Below, one piece after another: positions 8,205-16,646 of a DNA stretch of 33,601 bases. The DNA comes from Oscillibacter sp. (GTDB lineage: Bacteria; Bacillota; Clostridia; Oscillospirales; Oscillospiraceae). The stretch covers positions 1 to 33,601 of the forward strand of contig JAAVYM010000036.1 in NCBI GenBank assembly GCA_022791135.1, in the 5' to 3' direction. Within the stretch, counting starts at the first letter, position 1. Each line of letters opens with the position of its first letter. The notes under the pieces were generated by a model. It was not told where the DNA came from and did no database searches. It worked only from the letters and a program-made list of their open reading frames with translations. A program made the translations under genes and the position numbers.

Positions 8205-9515
8205 ATGTGGGCCAATGAAAGTGTATTTTATCAAATCTATCCCCTGGGCTTTTGCGGCGCGCCAAAGGAGAACGACGGCGTCCTGGTGAACCGCATCGGG
8301 AAAATCGCCGCCTGGGCGGACCATATCCAAAAGCTGGGGGCCAACGCCCTCTACCTCTCCCCGATTTTCGAGAGCGACCGCCACGGCTACGACACCCGGG
8401 ATTACCGGAAGGTGGACTGCCGCCTGGGAACCAACGAGGACTTTGCCGCTGTGGTGAACGCGCTCCATGACCACGGCATCCGGGTGGTGCTGGACGGTGT
8501 GTTCAACCACGTGGGCCGGGGGTTCTGGGCTTTTCGGGATGTGCAGGAGAAGAAGTGGGACTCCCCCTATAAGGATTGGTTCCTCATCCGCTTTGACGGC
8601 AACTCCAATTACAACGACGGCTTCTGGTATGAGGGCTGGGAGGGGCATTTCGAGCTGGTGAAGCTGAACCTGCGCAACCCCGCCGTGGTGGACTATCTGC
8701 TGGAGTGCGTGAAATTCTGGGTGGATGCGTTCGGCATCGACGGGCTGCGGCTGGACGTGGCCTACTGCCTGGAGCCGGAGTTCCTCCGCCGCCTGCGGCA
8801 GTTTACCGGGGAGCTGAAGCCGGATTTCTTCCTGGTGGGCGAGACCCTCCACGGGGACTACAACCGCTGGGTGAGCGGCGAGCTGCTGCACAGCTGCACG
8901 AATTACGAGTGCTATAAGGGCCTGTATTCCAGCCTCAACTCCATGAACCTCTTCGAGATTGTCCACAGCCTCAAGCGCCAGTTTGGCCCGGAGCAGTGGA
9001 CGCTGTATAAGGGCATGCACCTGCTCTGCTTCGTTGACAATCACGATGTCACCCGGGCGGCCAGCATCCTGACGAATCCGGCCCATATGCCTCTGATTTA
9101 CGGACTGCTCTTCGGCATGCCGGGCATCCCCTGCCTGTACTACGGCAGCGAGTGGGGCGCCCTGGGAGAGAAATCCCAGGGGGACGACGCGCTGCGCCCC
9201 GCCTTCGACGCGCCGGAGTGGACGGAGCTGACGGACCGGATCGCCGCTATGGCAAAGGCCCACCGGGAGAGCGAGGCTTTGTGCTACGGCGACTTTAGTG
9301 ACATCGTCCTCACAAACCACCAGGCCATTTTCCAGCGCCGGACGGATAAGGAGCGGGTGCTGGTGGCTGTCAACGCCTCCGACACGCCCTACACCGCGCA
9401 CTTCGACGCGGGCTGCGGCCAGGCGGTGGATCTGCTCACCGGAAAGCTCCACGACTTCGGCGGGGGCAGCGAGCTGCCGCCTTACAGCGTGGCCTTCTGG
9501 AAGTGCGAGCGGTAA
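8205..9515 (+). CDS. GH13 alpha-amylase family glycoside hydrolase
   Basis: A 436-residue TIM-barrel enzyme with the conserved GH13 regions: DGVFNH (97-102), GLRLDVAY with the nucleophile aspartate (184), VGETLHG with the acid/base glutamate (213), and FVDNHDVTR with the stabilising aspartate (281). There is no signal peptide, so it works in the cytoplasm, probably on imported maltodextrins in the manner of neopullulanase, cyclomaltodextrinase or maltodextrin glucosidase. It lacks the extra N-terminal domain many neopullulanases carry. It ends in a short C-terminal beta domain. AAAGGAAGGA precedes the ATG. It is monocistronic, between mgtE (divergent) and a CRP-type gene (convergent). Confidence 0.93.
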   Translation: MWANESVFYQIYPLGFCGAPKENDGVLVNRIGKIAAWADHIQKLGANALYLSPIFESDRHGYDTRDYRKVDCRLGTNEDFAAVVNALHDHGIRVVLDGVFNHVGRGFWAFRDVQEKKWDSPYKDWFLIRFDGNSNYNDGFWYEGWEGHFELVKLNLRNPAVVDYLLECVKFWVDAFGIDGLRLDVAYCLEPEFLRRLRQFTGELKPDFFLVGETLHGDYNRWVSGELLHSCTNYECYKGLYSSLNSMNLFEIVHSLKRQFGPEQWTLYKGMHLLCFVDNHDVTRAASILTNPAHMPLIYGLLFGMPGIPCLYYGSEWGALGEKSQGDDALRPAFDAPEWTELTDRIAAMAKAHRESEALCYGDFSDIVLTNHQAIFQRRTDKERVLVAVNASDTPYTAHFDAGCGQAVDLLTGKLHDFGGGSELPPYSVAFWKCER

Positions 9516-9586
9516 ACAGCGGTCGGGAACCAAATAAATCTGCCTCCGCCCCTTTGGGGCCGTTTGAAACCAAGTGCCGAACCTGC

Positions 9587-9675
9587 GGAGATTTTTCCGC
9601 CGGTGCGCCGCGGCCTCCCCTTGAAACCCGCCGGGATTGCGGCGGGAGGCCGCCTCGCCCCGAGGAAAAATCTCC
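9587..9675. repeat. Nested inverted repeat in the convergent spacer
   Basis: An outer perfect 12-bp pair (9587-9598 with 9664-9675) encloses an inner perfect 10-bp pair (9610-9619 with 9644-9653), which competes with a still smaller CCCGCC/GGCGGG hairpin. The element lies between the ends of the GH13 gene and the CRP-type gene. It could be a structured transcript end or a mobile palindromic repeat; nothing in it codes. Confidence 0.7.
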
Positions 9676-9701
9676 TGCTCCGGGCATCGTGCGCTTCAAA
9701 C

Positions 9702-9727
9702 AGGCCCTGACGGCGGGGGCCTTTTCT
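9702..9727 (+). terminator. Probable intrinsic terminator downstream of the GH13 gene
   Basis: A 6-bp stem (AGGCCC 9702-9707 with GGGCCT 9717-9722) runs directly into TTTT on the plus strand. It abuts the 3' end of the convergent CRP-type gene. Confidence 0.6.
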
Positions 9728-10415
9728 ATTCCGCGCCGCTCCAGGTGCTCCGCCGCCGCCCGGCTGTGAGGAGGGTGAACTCGTTTTTCCGGAAGCGGAT
9801 CAGGCCCTCGGCTTCCATGCGGCTCAGCTCATGGGACAGGGCGCTGCGGTTCACGCAGAGGAAGGCCGCCAGCTCCTCCCGGGAAAAGGGGATGCGGAAG
9901 CAATCCGTCCCCCGGCGCTCGGCCTGCATGGTCAGATAGATCAGGATCCGGTCCCGGAGGCCCCGCTGGGACAAGATCGCCAGGCGGTAGTGCTTGCGGA
10001 GGTTGTCGTCGGACAGCATCGCCAGCAGGCGGCGGCACAGGGCCAGCCGCTCCTCCTCCGGCAGGGAACCCGGCTCCAGCAGCAATTCCCCCGGAAAGCG
10101 GAGCAGCTGAACGGCACAGGCCGTCGAGGCGTAGTAGGGGGAGCGGCGGCTGCGGGTGCCGATCAGGTCCGCGCCCAACACGTAGGCCGGACCCAGGGCG
10201 TCCATCAGGCTGCTGGTTCCGTCGGAAAAAATCTGGGAAATCTGGACCCGGCCCCGGAGGATGACGGCAAACCAGTCCACCTGGTCCCCGGGGGCAATGA
10301 GCATCGCCTGCCGCGGGTATTCCCGGAGCTTCCCCTGGGGAAGAATGTCCCGCCGGAGCGCCTCTTCCGGCAGGTTTTGAAACAGGCGGCATTGTTTTAA
10401 GATGGACTCCTCCAT
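9726..10415 (-). CDS. CRP/FNR-family transcriptional regulator
   Basis: A 229-residue protein with a cyclic-nucleotide-binding-like beta-barrel domain (about 20-125, including PGDQVDWFAVILRGRVQI), a dimerisation helix, and a C-terminal winged helix (FSREELAAFLCVNRSALSHE with the recognition helix). The FNR four-cysteine cluster set is not visible, so an iron-sulfur oxygen sensor is unlikely; the ligand is unknown. The start at 10415 is favoured over an in-frame ATG at 10436 because GGAGG lies eight bases before it. It is divergent from moaA, and a matching palindrome lies in between, which suggests control of molybdenum cofactor synthesis. Confidence 0.9.
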   Translation of the reverse strand: MEESILKQCRLFQNLPEEALRRDILPQGKLREYPRQAMLIAPGDQVDWFAVILRGRVQISQIFSDGTSSLMDALGPAYVLGADLIGTRSRRSPYYASTACAVQLLRFPGELLLEPGSLPEEERLALCRRLLAMLSDDNLRKHYRLAILSQRGLRDRILIYLTMQAERRGTDCFRIPFSREELAAFLCVNRSALSHELSRMEAEGLIRFRKNEFTLLTAGRRRSTWSGAE

Positions 10416-10462
10416 ACAGCCATCCTCCAAAAGCATGATGAATCGAATTATAGCAAAAAAAC

Positions 10463-10504
10463 GTTGTCAATACAACATCTTTTTTGGGCCGTTTCTAATA
10501 TAAT
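10463..10504 (+). promoter_or_regulatory. moaA promoter with CRP/FNR-type palindrome
   Basis: The palindrome GTTGT-CAAT-ACAAC (10463-10476) has the 5-N4-5 geometry of CRP/FNR-family operators. A perfect TATAAT (10499-10504) lies downstream, while the sequence at the -35 position (CATCTT) is poor. With transcription starting near 10511, the palindrome centre falls at about -41.5, the class II activator position. The adjacent divergent CRP-type protein is the obvious candidate activator. Confidence 0.75.
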
Positions 10505-10532
10505 AAAAAAAGAAATACGAAAGGAGCGCGCT

Positions 10533-11471
10533 ATGCAGGACCGCCACGCCAGGAATATCACCTATCTGCGCCTCTCCGTCACGGACCTCTGCTCCCTCCG
10601 CTGCCGGTACTGCATGCCTGCGGACGGGGTTGCGAAGCGGGAACACGGGGACGTCTGCTCGGTGGAGGAGCTGGTGGACATCGCCGCTGCCGCCGTGGAC
10701 TGCGGCGTGCGAAAAGTGCGCCTCACCGGCGGCGAACCCCTGGTCCGCCGGGGAATCTTGGAGATCTGCCGGGGGATTTCCGCCCTGGCGGGGGTGGAGG
10801 AGCTGTGCCTGACCACCAACGCCGTGGCCCTCTCCGCCCTGGCGAAGCCCCTGCGGGAGGCGGGGGTGGACCGGCTGAACGTCAGCCTGGATACCCTCCG
10901 GCCGGACCGCTTTGCCTACATGACCCGGACAGGACGGCTGGAGACGGTGCTGCGGGGCCTGGAAGCCGCTGCGGAGGCGGGCTTCACCGGTACGAAGCTG
11001 AACGTCGTTTTAATGCGGGATTTTAACGGCGATGAGATTCCCGATTTTGTGGACCTGGCCCGGCGCTACCCGCTGGAGGTCCGCTTCATCGAGCTGATGC
11101 CCATCGGCCAGGGGAGGAACGCCCGGTTCCTCCCGGCGGAGGCGGTGCTGGACGCTTGTCCGGAGCTGGTCCCGGCGGAGAACTCCGGCGTGGCCCGGCG
11201 CTACCGCGTCCCGGGCGGAGCGGGGCTGGTGGGGCTGATCGAACCCATGAGCCACCGCTTCTGCGCCTCCTGCGACCGCATTCGGGTGACGGCCGACGGG
11301 CGGCTGAAGCCCTGCCTTCACTCTGACCAGGAGATTCCCCTCCGGGGATTGACGGGGGAGGCTCTGCGCCAGGCCATCCGGGAGGGCGTGGCCGCCAAGC
11401 CGGAACGGCACCGCATGGCCGAGACCGGCCACAGCGACGCGGGCCGGAATATGAACCAAATCGGAGGATAG
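10533..11471 (+). CDS. moaA: GTP 3',8-cyclase MoaA
   Basis: A 312-residue radical SAM enzyme for the first step of molybdenum cofactor synthesis, turning GTP into 3',8-cyclo-dihydro-GTP. Seen: the N-terminal cluster motif CSLRCRYC (CxxxCxxC), the SAM-site glycines in [11 protein letters not shown], and the C-terminal second-cluster cysteines in [20 protein letters not shown]. The C-terminus ends in the GG (QIGG) that is functionally important in MoaA. It starts after AAAGGAG at ATG 10533; the longer frame from 10464 runs through the operator. First gene of the moa operon, 4 bases before moaC. Confidence 0.97.
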   Translation: MQDRHARNITYLRLSVTDLCSLRCRYCMPADGVAKREHGDVCSVEELVDIAAAAVDCGVRKVRLTGGEPLVRRGILEICRGISALAGVEELCLTTNAVALSALAKPLREAGVDRLNVSLDTLRPDRFAYMTRTGRLETVLRGLEAAAEAGFTGTKLNVVLMRDFNGDEIPDFVDLARRYPLEVRFIELMPIGQGRNARFLPAEAVLDACPELVPAENSGVARRYRVPGGAGLVGLIEPMSHRFCASCDRIRVTADGRLKPCLHSDQEIPLRGLTGEALRQAIREGVAAKPERHRMAETGHSDAGRNMNQIGG

Positions 11472-11475
11472 ACTC

Positions 11476-11946
11476 ATGGAATTGACCCATATCAACGAGC
11501 AGGGCCGGGCGCGGATGGTGGACGTGACGAAGAAGGATGTCACCTTCCGCACCGCCGAGGCCGAGGGCCGGGTCCATATGGCCCCGGCGACGGTGGAGAT
11601 CATCCGCACCGGCGGGGCACCCAAGGGGGACGTTCTGGCAGTGGCCCAGGTGGCGGGCATTATGGCCGCCAAGCGGACCCACGAGCTGATTCCCATGTGC
11701 CATCCCCTCCGCCTGACGGCGGTGGACATCCGCTTCACCCTGGAGGAGGCGGCGGTCCACATCCGGACCAAGGTGAAGTGCAAGGGGGAGACCGGCGTGG
11801 AGATGGAGGCGCTGACCGCGGCTTCCGCCGCGGCGCTGACCATCTACGACATGTGCAAGGCGGTTCAGCGGGACATGGAGATCGGTGAGATTCGCCTGTG
11901 CCGCAAAAGCGGCGGCAAGCTGGGCGATTATGAAAAGGAGTGGTGA
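11476..11946 (+). CDS. moaC: Cyclic pyranopterin monophosphate synthase MoaC
   Basis: A 156-residue protein of normal MoaC length. It converts the MoaA product into cyclic pyranopterin monophosphate. Conserved blocks are visible: [20 protein letters not shown], the [13 protein letters not shown] segment carrying active-site lysine and histidine, [20 protein letters not shown], and [13 protein letters not shown]. It is the second gene of the operon, with 4 bases after moaA and 2 bases before the MOSC gene. MoaA and MoaC together complete the first half of the pathway. Confidence 0.97.
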   Translation: MELTHINEQGRARMVDVTKKDVTFRTAEAEGRVHMAPATVEIIRTGGAPKGDVLAVAQVAGIMAAKRTHELIPMCHPLRLTAVDIRFTLEEAAVHIRTKVKCKGETGVEMEALTAASAAALTIYDMCKAVQRDMEIGEIRLCRKSGGKLGDYEKEW

Positions 11947-11948
11947 CG

Positions 11949-12392
11949 ATGGCAGAGGTTGTGTCCGTCAATATCAGCGAGAAAAAGGGCACGCGCAAGC
12001 GGGAGGTTCCCGAAATTCAACTGAAGCTCCGCCACGGCATCGTGGGCGACGCCCACGCCGGCGACTGGCACCGGCAGATCTCACTGCTGGCGGAGGAGAG
12101 CGTGGACAAGATGCGCGCGCTTTTGCCGCAGCTTCAGCCCGGGGCCTTCGCGGAGAATATCAACACCGCCGGCATCGAGCTGAAAAGCCTCCCCATAGGG
12201 ACCTGTCTGCGGCTGGGGGAGACGGTGGTGGAGGTGACCCAGATCGGCAAGGAGTGCCACAGCGACTGCGAGATCAAACGGATCACCGGCAAATGCGTTA
12301 TGCCCACGGAGGGGATCTTCGCCGTGGTGGTGAAGGAGGGGACCGTCCGCAGGGGAGATCCCATTGAAATTATCCAGGGGGAGGCCGTATGA
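11949..12392 (+). CDS. MOSC-domain protein
   Basis: A 147-residue stand-alone MOSC domain, related to the C-terminus of molybdenum cofactor sulfurase. Seen: GIVGDAHAGDWHRQISLLAE, AFAENINTAGI and the cysteine-containing IGKECHSDCEI loop. MOSC domains bind or carry the cofactor and sulfur; stand-alone versions are common in clostridial moa operons. The ATG at 11949 follows AAAGGAG; an in-frame GTG at 11940 overlaps that site. The stop overlaps the next start by 4 bases (ATGA), showing tight coupling with the MoeA-like gene. Confidence 0.9.
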   Translation: MAEVVSVNISEKKGTRKREVPEIQLKLRHGIVGDAHAGDWHRQISLLAEESVDKMRALLPQLQPGAFAENINTAGIELKSLPIGTCLRLGETVVEVTQIGKECHSDCEIKRITGKCVMPTEGIFAVVVKEGTVRRGDPIEIIQGEAV

Positions 12393-13408
12393 AACAGATT
12401 CCAACCAAGGAGGCCGTGGGCCACGTGCTGTGCCACGATATGACCCAGATCATCCCGGGGCAGTATAAGGACGCCCGCTTCCGCAAGGGCCACGTGGTCC
12501 GGGAGGAGGACATCCCCGTCCTTCTGTCTATGGGCAAGGAAAATCTCTACGTCTGGGAAATGTGCCCGGGCATGGTTCACGAAAACGATGCGGCGGAGCG
12601 GCTGTGCGCCCTGTGCCGGAACGAGGGCATGGAGCGCGGCGCCGTCAAGGAGGGGAAGATCGAGCTGACCGCCGGGCTGGACGGGCTTTTCCGGGTGGAC
12701 AGCGCCAGGCTCAACGCCGTCAACGCCCTGGAGGACATCATGATCGCCACCCGCCACGGCGGCACGGCGGTCCGCAGGGGGGACAAGCTGGCGGGCACCC
12801 GGGTCATTCCCCTGATCATCGAGGAGGAAACGCTCCGCCGCGCGGAGGAGGCCACGGGACCCGCTCCCCTGCTGGAGCTGCTGCCCTGGAAGCTGAAGAC
12901 CGCCGGAATCGTCGCCACGGGCAGCGAGGTGGCCAAGGGTCTGATTCAAGACGCCTTTACCCCGGTGGTGGAGCGGAAGCTGGCGGAGTTCGGCATCAAG
13001 ACGGTGGAGCGCCGTTTGCCGGGGGACGATATGGAGGCCGTGAAGAACGCCATTCTGGAGGTGAAGGCCGCCGGCGTGGACCTGATTCTCTGCACTGGCG
13101 GCATGAGCGTGGACCCGGACGACAACACCCCCGGAGCCGTGAAGCGCACCGGGGCGCGGATCGTTACCTACGGCGCGCCGGTATTGCCGGGGGCTATGTT
13201 CCTTTTGGGGTACTTCGAGGACGGCACGCCGGTTTGCGGCCTCCCGGGGTGCGTCATGTACGCCAAGCGCACCATTTTTGATCTGGTCCTCCCGAAGCTG
13301 GCCGCCGCAGTCCCCGTCACGCGGGCGGAGATTGCCTCGTTGGGCGAGGGCGGGCTGTGCCTGAGCTGCGAGGTATGCACGTACCCCAACTGCGGCTTTG
13401 GTAAATAG
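12389..13408 (+). CDS. Molybdopterin-binding MoeA-like protein with cysteine-rich tail
   Basis: A 339-residue protein. An N-terminal MoeA-like part (AVGHVLCHDMTQIIPGQY, FRKGHVV, IPVLLSMGK) is followed by a MoaB/MogA-type molybdopterin-binding fold (about 170-310: IVATGSEVAKG, LPGDDMEAV, LILCTGGMSVDPDD, GLPGCVMY). It should bind molybdopterin or its adenylated form at the molybdate insertion step. It is shorter than true MoeA (about 400) and ends in CLSCEVCTYPNCGFGK, a CX2CX2CX4C cluster that looks metal-binding. Such proteins usually sit near molybdenum hydroxylase genes; none lies in this window. The start overlaps the MOSC stop; an intrinsic terminator follows. Confidence 0.9.
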   Translation: MKQIPTKEAVGHVLCHDMTQIIPGQYKDARFRKGHVVREEDIPVLLSMGKENLYVWEMCPGMVHENDAAERLCALCRNEGMERGAVKEGKIELTAGLDGLFRVDSARLNAVNALEDIMIATRHGGTAVRRGDKLAGTRVIPLIIEEETLRRAEEATGPAPLLELLPWKLKTAGIVATGSEVAKGLIQDAFTPVVERKLAEFGIKTVERRLPGDDMEAVKNAILEVKAAGVDLILCTGGMSVDPDDNTPGAVKRTGARIVTYGAPVLPGAMFLLGYFEDGTPVCGLPGCVMYAKRTIFDLVLPKLAAAVPVTRAEIASLGEGGLCLSCEVCTYPNCGFGK

Positions 13409-13417
13409 GGGTCCCCC

Positions 13418-13437
13418 AAGGGGCGCGGCCCCTTTTT
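13418..13437 (+). terminator. Intrinsic terminator between the moa and mod genes
   Basis: A 7-bp stem (13418-13424 with 13428-13434), a 3-base loop and a T-run to 13437. It could end moa transcripts or partly attenuate read-through into modA. Confidence 0.75.
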
Positions 13438-13467
13438 GTGCACCGTAATACTGAAAGGAGTGTAACG

Positions 13468-14316
13468 ATGAAAAAGCTGATTGTTCTGATGTCCATGATG
13501 GCTCTGCTTTTGACCGCCTGCGGCGGAAACGCCGGGACAAATACCCCCTCTGCTGCCACAGCGGATGAACCGCCCGCCGCCGCAGCGGATGAACCCCCTG
13601 CAGCCGAGCCGGTGGAGCTTGCGGTCTTTGCCGCCGCCTCCATGACGGAGACAATGGACCAGATTATTGAGCTGTACAAAAGTGAGGCTCCCGAGGTCAC
13701 CGTCGTTCCCACCTATGACTCCTCCGGATCCCTGCTGACCCAGATTCAGGAGGGCGCGGAGTGCGATGTCTTTATTTCCGCCGCCCCTAAGCAGATGAAC
13801 ACCTTGGGAGAGGAAGGGGGACTGCTGGAGGGCACCCGGCTGGACTTGCTGGAAAACAAGGTGACCCTGGCAGTGCCGGAGGGCAATCCCAAGGGCATTG
13901 AGACCTTCGACCAGCTGGCGGAGCTTCTGGAGCGCGGCGGCGTTCTTCTGGCCATGGGCAACAGCGACGTGCCGGTGGGACAGTACACCCAGAAGATTTT
14001 TGAGTACTACGGCCTGGACGAGGCGGCCCTGGCGGACAAACAGGTCCTCACCTATGGTTCCAACGTCAAGGAGGTCACCACCCAGGTCTCCGAGAGCACG
14101 GTGGATTGCGGCATTATCTACAGCACCGACGCGTTTTCCGCCGGGCTGAACGTGGTGGACAGCGCCACGGCCGAGATGTGCGGGCAGATCATTTATCCCG
14201 CCGCCGTTTTGAATCTGAGCCTTCATCCCAGCGAGGCCCAGGCATTTTTGAATTTCCTGTCCTCCGACGGGGCCAAGGCGGTCTTTGAGAGCGTAGGCTT
14301 CACGGTCCTTACGTAA
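13468..14316 (+). CDS. modA: Molybdate ABC transporter, substrate-binding lipoprotein
   Basis: A 282-residue exported lipoprotein: a lysine-led hydrophobic signal and the lipobox LLTAC with the anchoring cysteine at residue 18. Next comes a low-complexity linker with a repeated ADEPPAA unit, then the ModA fold (VFAAASMTETMDQIIELYK, VVPTYDSSGSLLTQI, CDVFISAA, GIIYSTDA). It captures molybdate or tungstate outside the membrane and passes it to ModB. The start at 13468 follows GAAAGGAG; an earlier in-frame GTG overlaps the terminator. The gene heads modABC, 28 bases before modB. Confidence 0.95.
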   Translation: MKKLIVLMSMMALLLTACGGNAGTNTPSAATADEPPAAAADEPPAAEPVELAVFAAASMTETMDQIIELYKSEAPEVTVVPTYDSSGSLLTQIQEGAECDVFISAAPKQMNTLGEEGGLLEGTRLDLLENKVTLAVPEGNPKGIETFDQLAELLERGGVLLAMGNSDVPVGQYTQKIFEYYGLDEAALADKQVLTYGSNVKEVTTQVSESTVDCGIIYSTDAFSAGLNVVDSATAEMCGQIIYPAAVLNLSLHPSEAQAFLNFLSSDGAKAVFESVGFTVLT

Positions 14317-14344
14317 AAATCCCGGATTTTTGGAGTGGCGCACT

Positions 14345-15013
14345 ATGGATTGGTATCCTTTGTACAACTCCCTCCGCATTGCGGCGATTTCCACCGTGGC
14401 GGTCTTCTTCCTGGGTATCCTGGCCGCGCATTCCATCGCCAGGCTTCCCCGGGCGGTGAAGGGATTGCTGGACGTGGTGCTGACGCTGCCTATGGTCCTT
14501 CCCCCCACGGTGGCGGGCTATCTGCTCCTGCTTCTCCTGGGGCCGAAGCGGCCTGTGGGGGCCTGGGTGCTGAAGACCTTCGGCTTCCGGATGGTGATGA
14601 CCTGGTGGTCCGCCATCTTTGCCACGGTGGTGGTGAGCTTCCCCCTGATGTACCGCACGGCCCGGGGGGCCTTTGAGTCCTTTGACCAGACCCTCGCCCA
14701 GGCGGGGCGGACTCTGGGGCTGAGCGACACCTATATCTTCTGGCGCATTCAAATGCCCGTCTGCCGCCAGGGCATCCTGGCGGGGACGGTGCTGGCCTTT
14801 GCCCGGGCGCTGGGGGAGTATGGAGCCACATCCATGATTGCCGGCTACACCCCCGGCCGCACCGCCACCATCTCCACAACCGTGTACCAGCTCTGGCGCA
14901 CGGGGGAGGACGCCCTGGCGCTGCGCTGGGTGCTGGTGAACCTGGCGATTTCGGCGGTGGTTTTGCTGGCGGTGAATCTGCTGGAGCGGAAGGAGGGGCA
15001 GTCATGTCCCTGA
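14345..15013 (+). CDS. modB: Molybdate ABC transporter, permease
   Basis: A 222-residue integral membrane protein with about five to six hydrophobic segments and the ModB/CysW fold. The cytoplasmic EAA-type loop that docks on the ATPase is visible (TLGLSDTYIFWRIQMPVCRQ, then FARALGEYGATSMIAGYTPG). It forms a homodimeric channel that imports molybdate. ATG 14345 is used, with GGAG nine bases upstream. The 3' end overlaps modC by 10 bases, a usual arrangement for stoichiometric synthesis. Confidence 0.95.
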   Translation: MDWYPLYNSLRIAAISTVAVFFLGILAAHSIARLPRAVKGLLDVVLTLPMVLPPTVAGYLLLLLLGPKRPVGAWVLKTFGFRMVMTWWSAIFATVVVSFPLMYRTARGAFESFDQTLAQAGRTLGLSDTYIFWRIQMPVCRQGILAGTVLAFARALGEYGATSMIAGYTPGRTATISTTVYQLWRTGEDALALRWVLVNLAISAVVLLAVNLLERKEGQSCP

Positions 15014-16059
15014 CGGTGCAGGCGGAAAAGCGCTATGGGGATTTCACCTTGAAGGTGGACTTCTCCGCCGGGAACGGGGAGGCTTTGGCGCTGCTGGGGG
15101 CCTCCGGCTGCGGGAAGAGCGTCACGCTGAAATGCATCGCCGGAATCGACCGGCCGGACCGGGGCCGCATCGTCCTGGACGGCCAGGTCCTCTTTGACAG
15201 CGAGAGCGGAATCAGCCTGCCGCCCCAAAAGCGGCGGGTGGGCATGCTCTTCCAGCAATACGCCCTCTTTCCCAACATGACGGTTGCCCAGAACATCGCC
15301 GTCTGCCTGGAGCGCTCCCGGCGGCGGCAGCGGACGGCGGAGCTGCTGGCGGACCTCCATCTGGAGGGCCTGGCGGACCTCTACCCCCGCCAGCTCTCCG
15401 GCGGGCAGCAGCAGCGGGCGGCGCTGGCCCGCATCCTGGCGGCGGAACCCCGGGCGATTTTGCTGGACGAACCCTTCTCCGCCCTGGACAGCTACTTGAA
15501 ATGGCAGCTGGAGTCCCAGCTCCAGGAGACGCTGGAGCGTTTCTCCGGCCCGGTGGTGTGGGTCAGCCACGACCGGGGGGAGGTCTACCGGAACTGCCGC
15601 CGGGTATGCGTGCTGGAAAAAGGGCGCTCGGCCCCCGTGGAGGACATGAAGACCCTGATGGAAAACCCCGTCCGGGTCAGCGCGGCCCGGCTCTCCGGAT
15701 GCAAGAACTTTGCCGCGGCCCAGCCCGGCCCGGCCCCGGGGCTGGTGACGGTTCCGGAGTGGGGGGTGACGCTTCGGGCCGCCGCGCCGTGGCGGGAGAG
15801 GGTTTCCACCTTGGGCATCCGGGCCGGCTGCATTCACCCGGCGGAGCCGGGAGAGGAGAACGCCTTCCCCTGCCGGGTGGTCCGGGTGGCGGAGGACGTT
15901 GCTTCTATGCAGGTGACTCTCTGCCCCGAGGGGGCGGAAGGCCCGCTGCTGCGGATGGAGCTGGGGAAGGACGCGTGGAGCGCCCTGCCGGACCGGGAGC
16001 GGCTGAGCGCCGCGGTCCGGCCGGAGGACTTGATGTTGTTAGAGGAGGAGTGGTTGTGA
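15004..16059 (+). CDS. modC: Molybdate ABC transporter, ATP-binding protein
   Basis: A 351-residue protein. The ABC domain has Walker A GASGCGKS, the Q-loop in FQQYALFPNMTV, the signature LSGGQQQRAALARIL, Walker B ILLDEPFSALD and the switch histidine in WVSHDRGEV. The C-terminal part (about 235-351) is a TOBE/Mop-like domain which can bind molybdate and inhibit transport. It energises ModB. It overlaps modB upstream by 10 bases, and its stop overlaps the next start (TGATG), so modABC and the mogA-like gene form one unit. Confidence 0.95.
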   Translation: MSLTVQAEKRYGDFTLKVDFSAGNGEALALLGASGCGKSVTLKCIAGIDRPDRGRIVLDGQVLFDSESGISLPPQKRRVGMLFQQYALFPNMTVAQNIAVCLERSRRRQRTAELLADLHLEGLADLYPRQLSGGQQQRAALARILAAEPRAILLDEPFSALDSYLKWQLESQLQETLERFSGPVVWVSHDRGEVYRNCRRVCVLEKGRSAPVEDMKTLMENPVRVSAARLSGCKNFAAAQPGPAPGLVTVPEWGVTLRAAAPWRERVSTLGIRAGCIHPAEPGEENAFPCRVVRVAEDVASMQVTLCPEGAEGPLLRMELGKDAWSALPDRERLSAAVRPEDLMLLEEEWL

Positions 16060-16571
16060 TGTATCAAGCGGCAGTCGTTACCGTCAGCGACCGCAGCGCC
16101 CGGGGAGAGCGCCCGGACGAGGCGGGTCCCCTGGTGGCGTCCCTTCTGGAGGCGGCGGGGTACGAGGTGGCGGAGCGCCGGATCGTCCCCGACGAGAGGG
16201 CGGAAATCGAGCAGGTCCTTATAGAGCTGGCGGACCGGCGGCAGGCGGCCCTGGTGGTCACCACCGGCGGCACCGGCTTCTCCCCCAGGGACGTCACGCC
16301 GGAGGCCACCGCCGCGGTCTGCGGGCGCATGGCTCCCGGCATTCCGGAGGCAATGCGGGCGGCCTCCCTGGCCGTCACGCCCAGGGCGATGCTGTCCCGG
16401 GCGGCGGCGGGCATCCGGGGCGGAACCTTGATTGTGAATCTCCCGGGAAGCCCCAAGGCGGCGCGGGAGAATCTGGAGGCAGTTCTGCCAACCCTGGAGC
16501 ACGGGCTGAAAATGCTCCTGGGCGGCCCGGCGGACTGCGCCAAGGAAACCGGCGGAGCCGGAAATTCATGA
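16059..16571 (+). CDS. MogA/MoaB-type molybdopterin adenylyltransferase
   Basis: A 170-residue MoCF-biosynthesis domain: AAVVTVSDRSARGERPDEAG, the LVVTTGGTGFSPRDVTPEAT active-site loop, RGGTLIVNLPGSPKAARENL and a helical C-terminus. Such proteins adenylate molybdopterin before molybdate insertion by a MoeA-type protein. MogA and MoaB cannot be separated by eye. ATG 16059 shares a base with the modC stop codon. It is the last gene of the molybdenum cluster, followed by a hairpin terminator. MoaD and MoaE, needed for sulfur insertion, are not in the window. Confidence 0.92.
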   Translation: MYQAAVVTVSDRSARGERPDEAGPLVASLLEAAGYEVAERRIVPDERAEIEQVLIELADRRQAALVVTTGGTGFSPRDVTPEATAAVCGRMAPGIPEAMRAASLAVTPRAMLSRAAAGIRGGTLIVNLPGSPKAARENLEAVLPTLEHGLKMLLGGPADCAKETGGAGNS

Positions 16572-16646
16572 CAGGAACGGGGTGCGCCGGACCCCAGGCC
16601 CGGCGCCGTTTGCCGCCTCAAACGTCTGCGGACGGACTCTGTAAAT

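Noticed and set aside
6518-8218. 566-codon open frame on plus across mgtE
   Set aside because: Antisense to a clear mgtE. Its composition (glutamine, histidine, arginine and glycine rich) is typical of GC-rich shadow frames.
8199-9533. 444-codon minus-strand frame over the GH13 gene
   Set aside because: The plus strand carries all catalytic GH13 motifs; the antisense frame has none.
10436-10532. Moco riboswitch upstream of moaA
   Set aside because: The leader after the predicted start is only about 20 bases, too short for the aptamer.
12134-13654. 506-codon minus-strand frame over the MOSC and MoeA-like genes
   Set aside because: Shadow frame; both plus-strand genes have clear motifs and coupled starts.
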